This document shows, piece by piece, positions 61,220 to 64,000 of a DNA stretch of 64,000 nt. The notes under the pieces were generated by a model that was not told where the DNA came from, ran no database searches, and worked only from the letters and a program-made list of their open reading frames with translations. The DNA is taken from contig NZ_BMCM01000003.1 of assembly GCF_014635185.1 (NCBI RefSeq), positions 481,623 to 545,622 of the forward strand, written 5' to 3'. The number at the start of each line of letters is the position of its first letter. Positions within the stretch are counted from its first letter, which is position 1. The stretch comes from Microbacterium murale (GTDB lineage Bacteria; Actinomycetota; Actinomycetes; Actinomycetales; Microbacteriaceae). Made by a program: the position numbers and the translations under genes.

Positions 61220-63991
61220 TCAGCCGCGAGGCTTCTCGACCATTTCGGTGGTCTCGATCTCGTCGCCGATCTGGATGTCGTTGAACTTGCCGAGGCCGAT
61301 ACCGGCCTCGTAGTCCGTGCGCACCTCGGTGACGTCATCCTTGAACCGGCGCAGCGACTCGATGGCGAGGCCATCGGCGAGCACGACGCCGTCGCGGATG
61401 ATGCGAGCCTTGGCGTTTCGCGTGATCGTTCCCGATCGCACGATGACACCGGCGATGTTGCCGAACTTCGAGGAGCGGAACACCTCGCGGATCTCGGCGA
61501 CACCGGACTGGATCTCTTCGAACTCCGGCTTGAGCATGCCCTTCAGCGAGCTCTCGATCTCGTCGATCGCGGAGTAGATGACCGAGTAGAACCGGACATC
61601 CACACCCTCACGAGCCGCAGCCTCACGGGCCTTGGGATCGGGGCGGACGTTGAAGCCCACGATGATCGCGTTGTCGATCGTCGCCAGGTTCACATCCGAC
61701 TCGGTGACAGCACCCACACCACGGTGGATGATGCGCAGCTGCACGGTGTCGTCGACCTCGATCTTGAGCAGCGACTCCTCCAGCGCCTCGACGGCACCGG
61801 AGACGTCACCCTTGATGATGAGGTTGAGCGTCTCGACCTTGCCCTCTTCGAGCGCACGGGTGAAGTCCTCGAGCGAGATGCGCTTGCGGGCCTTGGCCAG
61901 CAGGGCGTTGCGCTCGACGGCCTCACGCTTCTCAGCGATCTGGCGAGCCATGCGGTCTTCCTCGGTGACGATGAAGACGTCACCGGCGCGCGGCACCGAG
62001 TTCAGACCCTGCACCTGCACCGGACGGGACGGATATGCCTCGTCGACTGCGTCGCCGTTCTCGTCGAGCATCGCACGGACACGGCCGTAGGCGGTGCCTG
62101 CGACGATCGAGTCGCCGACGCGCAGCGTTCCGGACTGGATGAGCACTGTCGCGATCGAACCGCGTCCCTTGTCGAGCTTCGCCTCGATGGCGACTCCACG
62201 CGCGGACTTGTTCGGGTTCGCGGTCAGGTCGAGACCGGCGTCGGCCGCGAGCAGCACAGCGTCCAGAAGTTCCTGGATGCCGGTGCCTGCACGCGCCGAG
62301 ACGTCGACGAACATGACGTCTCCGCCATACTCCTCGGCGACGAGGCCGTACTCGGTCAGCTGCTGACGAACCTTCGCCGGGTTGGCATCCGGCTTGTCGA
62401 CCTTGTTGACCGCGACCACGATCGGGACGCCGGCGGCCTGGGCGTGGTTGAGCGCCTCGACCGTCTGCGGCATGATGCCGTCGTCGGCCGCGACCACCAG
62501 GATCGCGAGGTCGGTGACCTGCGCACCACGGGCACGCATGGCGGTGAACGCCTCGTGACCGGGGGTGTCGATGAAGGTGATTGCGCGCTCGTGGCCCTCG
62601 TGCTCGGTCCAGACCTGGTAGGCACCGATGTGCTGGGTGATGCCTCCGGCCTCACCCTCGATGACGTTGGTCTGGCGGATCGCGTCGAGGAGGCGCGTCT
62701 TACCGTGGTCGACGTGACCCATGACGGTCACGACAGGCGGACGGATCTCGAGGTCGTCCTCGCTCTCCTCCTCCAGCTCCTTGGCCAGGTCGAGACCGAA
62801 GCCCTCGAGGAGCTCCTTGTCCTCGTCCTCGGGCGAGACCATCTGGATCTTGTAGCCGAGCTCCTCACCGAGGACCTCGAAGGTCGCCTCGTCCAGCGAC
62901 TCGGTGGCCGTGGCCATCTCGCCGAGGTTGAAGAGGATCGTGACAAGGGTTCCGGGCTGCACCGTGTAGCCGGTCAGCGTCTCGATCTTGTCGGCGAAGT
63001 CGGCGATCGATGCGCCGCGGCGCATGCGGATGATCTCTCCGTTGCCGCGGGTGACGTTGACGCCACCGACGACCGGAGCCGACCGCATTTCGAATTCCTG
63101 CCGCTTCGCCCTACGCGACTTGCGCTGCTTGGACTTGCCGCCTCCCTTACCGAAGGCGCCTGCGGTTCCACCGCCGGGTCCACGACCACGGCCACCGCCG
63201 CCGCCTGGGCGACCTGCGAAGCCGCCACCCGGACGAGCACCGGGACCGCCGCCTGGTGCGCCTGCACCACCGCCGGGACGACCGGGGCCACCGGAACGCT
63301 GCTGGAACGGTGCACCACCGGGACGGCCGGGACCGCCGGAGCGCGGAGCACCGGGACGCGGTGCGCCCGGACGCGGAGCGCCTGGACGGGGTGCGCCGGG
63401 GCGCGGAGCCTGCGGACGCGGGATGTTTCCCGGCGTCGGGCGCTGGCCCATGCCCTGCGCGGAAGCGAAGGGGTTGTTACCAGGACGCGGGCCGGCTGGG
63501 CGCTGGCCCATGCCCTGGTTGGAAGCGAAGGGATTGTTGCCAGGACGCGGCGCGCCGGGCTTCGGGGCACCGCCCTTGTCTTCGGAATCCGCAGCGGACT
63601 TCGCCGCAGCGGGAGCCTCGGCAGCAGCGGGCGCCTCGGCAGCCGGTGCATCTGCGACGGGCGCTTCTGCGGGTGCGGGCTCGGGCGCCGGCTTCGGGCC
63701 GGGCTTGGGCCCCGGCGTCGGAGCCTTCGGTCCGGGCGTAGCCGCACCGGACTTGGCAGCACTGGACTTCGCCGCGGCGGGTTTCGTCGCAGCGGCAGGC
63801 TTCTCTTCGGCCTTGGGCTTCGCAGCACTGTCGGCCTCGATGGCCGCACGAAGCTTGCGAGCCACTGGGGGCTCGATGGTCGACGAGGGGCTCTTGACGA
63901 ACTCGCCGAGCTCCTTCAGCTTTGCGAGTGCGAACTTACTGTCGACGCCGAGCTCAGCGGCAATCTCGTGTACGCGTGGTTTGGCAGCCAC
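61220..63991 (-). CDS. infB: Translation initiation factor IF-2
   Basis: IF-2 brings initiator tRNA to the 30S subunit and promotes subunit joining. The 923-residue protein has an IF2_N module (1-50), a long Ala/Pro/Gly/Arg-rich region with repeats (to about 290), the second IF2_N-type segment, and the G domain: GHVDHGKT (425-432), DTPGH (475-479), NKVD (529-532). Domains II to IV follow to the end. It starts with GTG 63991, and AGGAG lies in the last bases of the window. Confidence 0.98.
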   Translation of the reverse strand: MAAKPRVHEIAAELGVDSKFALAKLKELGEFVKSPSSTIEPPVARKLRAAIEADSAAKPKAEEKPAAATKPAAAKSSAAKSGAATPGPKAPTPGPKPGPKPAPEPAPAEAPVADAPAAEAPAAAEAPAAAKSAADSEDKGGAPKPGAPRPGNNPFASNQGMGQRPAGPRPGNNPFASAQGMGQRPTPGNIPRPQAPRPGAPRPGAPRPGAPRPGAPRSGGPGRPGGAPFQQRSGGPGRPGGGAGAPGGGPGARPGGGFAGRPGGGGGRGRGPGGGTAGAFGKGGGKSKQRKSRRAKRQEFEMRSAPVVGGVNVTRGNGEIIRMRRGASIADFADKIETLTGYTVQPGTLVTILFNLGEMATATESLDEATFEVLGEELGYKIQMVSPEDEDKELLEGFGLDLAKELEEESEDDLEIRPPVVTVMGHVDHGKTRLLDAIRQTNVIEGEAGGITQHIGAYQVWTEHEGHERAITFIDTPGHEAFTAMRARGAQVTDLAILVVAADDGIMPQTVEALNHAQAAGVPIVVAVNKVDKPDANPAKVRQQLTEYGLVAEEYGGDVMFVDVSARAGTGIQELLDAVLLAADAGLDLTANPNKSARGVAIEAKLDKGRGSIATVLIQSGTLRVGDSIVAGTAYGRVRAMLDENGDAVDEAYPSRPVQVQGLNSVPRAGDVFIVTEEDRMARQIAEKREAVERNALLAKARKRISLEDFTRALEEGKVETLNLIIKGDVSGAVEALEESLLKIEVDDTVQLRIIHRGVGAVTESDVNLATIDNAIIVGFNVRPDPKAREAAAREGVDVRFYSVIYSAIDEIESSLKGMLKPEFEEIQSGVAEIREVFRSSKFGNIAGVIVRSGTITRNAKARIIRDGVVLADGLAIESLRRFKDDVTEVRTDYEAGIGLGKFNDIQIGDEIETTEMVEKPRG
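63341..63547 (-). repeat. Repeats in the IF-2 linker
   Basis: Two 17-residue copies of RPGNNPFAS(N/A)QGMGQRP, 20 residues apart (residues 149-185; 63437-63547), are followed by a run of PRPGA units (about 192-217). Such sequence is prone to slippage. Confidence 0.8.
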
Positions 63992-64000
63992 AATTCTCCT

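Noticed and set aside
1..64000. CRISPR arrays, insertion sequences, integrases, toxin-antitoxin or phage-defence systems
   Set aside because: No regularly spaced repeats, transposase or integrase motifs, target-site duplications or defence gene sets were found; the SNF2 gene alone is not enough to claim a defence locus.

Overview
The window is a 64 kb stretch of a high-GC actinobacterial chromosome, most likely from the family Microbacteriaceae and plausibly Microbacterium. That placement is inferred from gene order, protein style and codon use; no search was run. It holds about 65 protein genes and no rRNA, tRNA, CRISPR array, insertion sequence or prophage that I can see. No gap between genes exceeds about 275 bases. 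The only gene cut by an edge is hflX at the left; infB at the right is complete, with its ribosome-binding site in the last bases.

The minus strand carries a conserved actinobacterial backbone, in transcription order from the right: infB, rbfA, truB, ribF, rpsO, pnp, dapB, thyA, folA, dapA, rnj, ftsK, pgsA, cinA, clgR, a DUF3046 gene, recA, recX, miaB, miaA, dapF, hflX. These genes serve translation initiation, ribosome and tRNA maturation, RNA decay, lysine/cell-wall precursor and thymidylate/folate synthesis, chromosome segregation, phospholipid synthesis, proteolysis control and DNA repair. Several are translationally coupled (recA/recX, ftsK/pgsA/cinA, thyA/folA/SDR).

Accessory blocks interrupt this backbone. 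0.7-4.7 kb holds a methyltransferase, a flavin monooxygenase, a GNAT and a DHFR-like gene. 16.8-21.5 kb holds a Nudix hydrolase, an SDR, and a thioredoxin-like/DUF4395/OsmC redox set. 27-39 kb holds a glycosyltransferase fused to an SGNH hydrolase, a DedA protein, a DctA transporter with its own two-component system, a flavin monooxygenase/FMN reductase pair, an acyltransferase, a 2-oxoglutarate oxygenase and an HTH/membrane-protein pair. 39.6-56 kb holds an MFS exporter, YceI, FKBP, a PrsW-type protease, an FAH-family hydrolase, aspartase, a phosphate transporter, oligopeptidase B, a second acyltransferase, a TagE-like glycosyltransferase, phosphofructokinase and a SNF2 helicase. MutY and a lipoprotein sit at 59-60.7 kb.

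The most striking recurring signal is regulatory. At about twenty genes a TANNNT -10 hexamer ends six or seven bases before the start codon, which implies leaderless transcription and fixes many starts. One such promoter drives a previously hidden 21-codon reading frame whose stop overlaps the GTG start of the MFS gene. Other items of interest are the GT-SGNH fusion, a LexA-type box upstream of recA, a long-stem hairpin upstream of the FKBP gene, and paired terminators after the SNF2 helicase gene.
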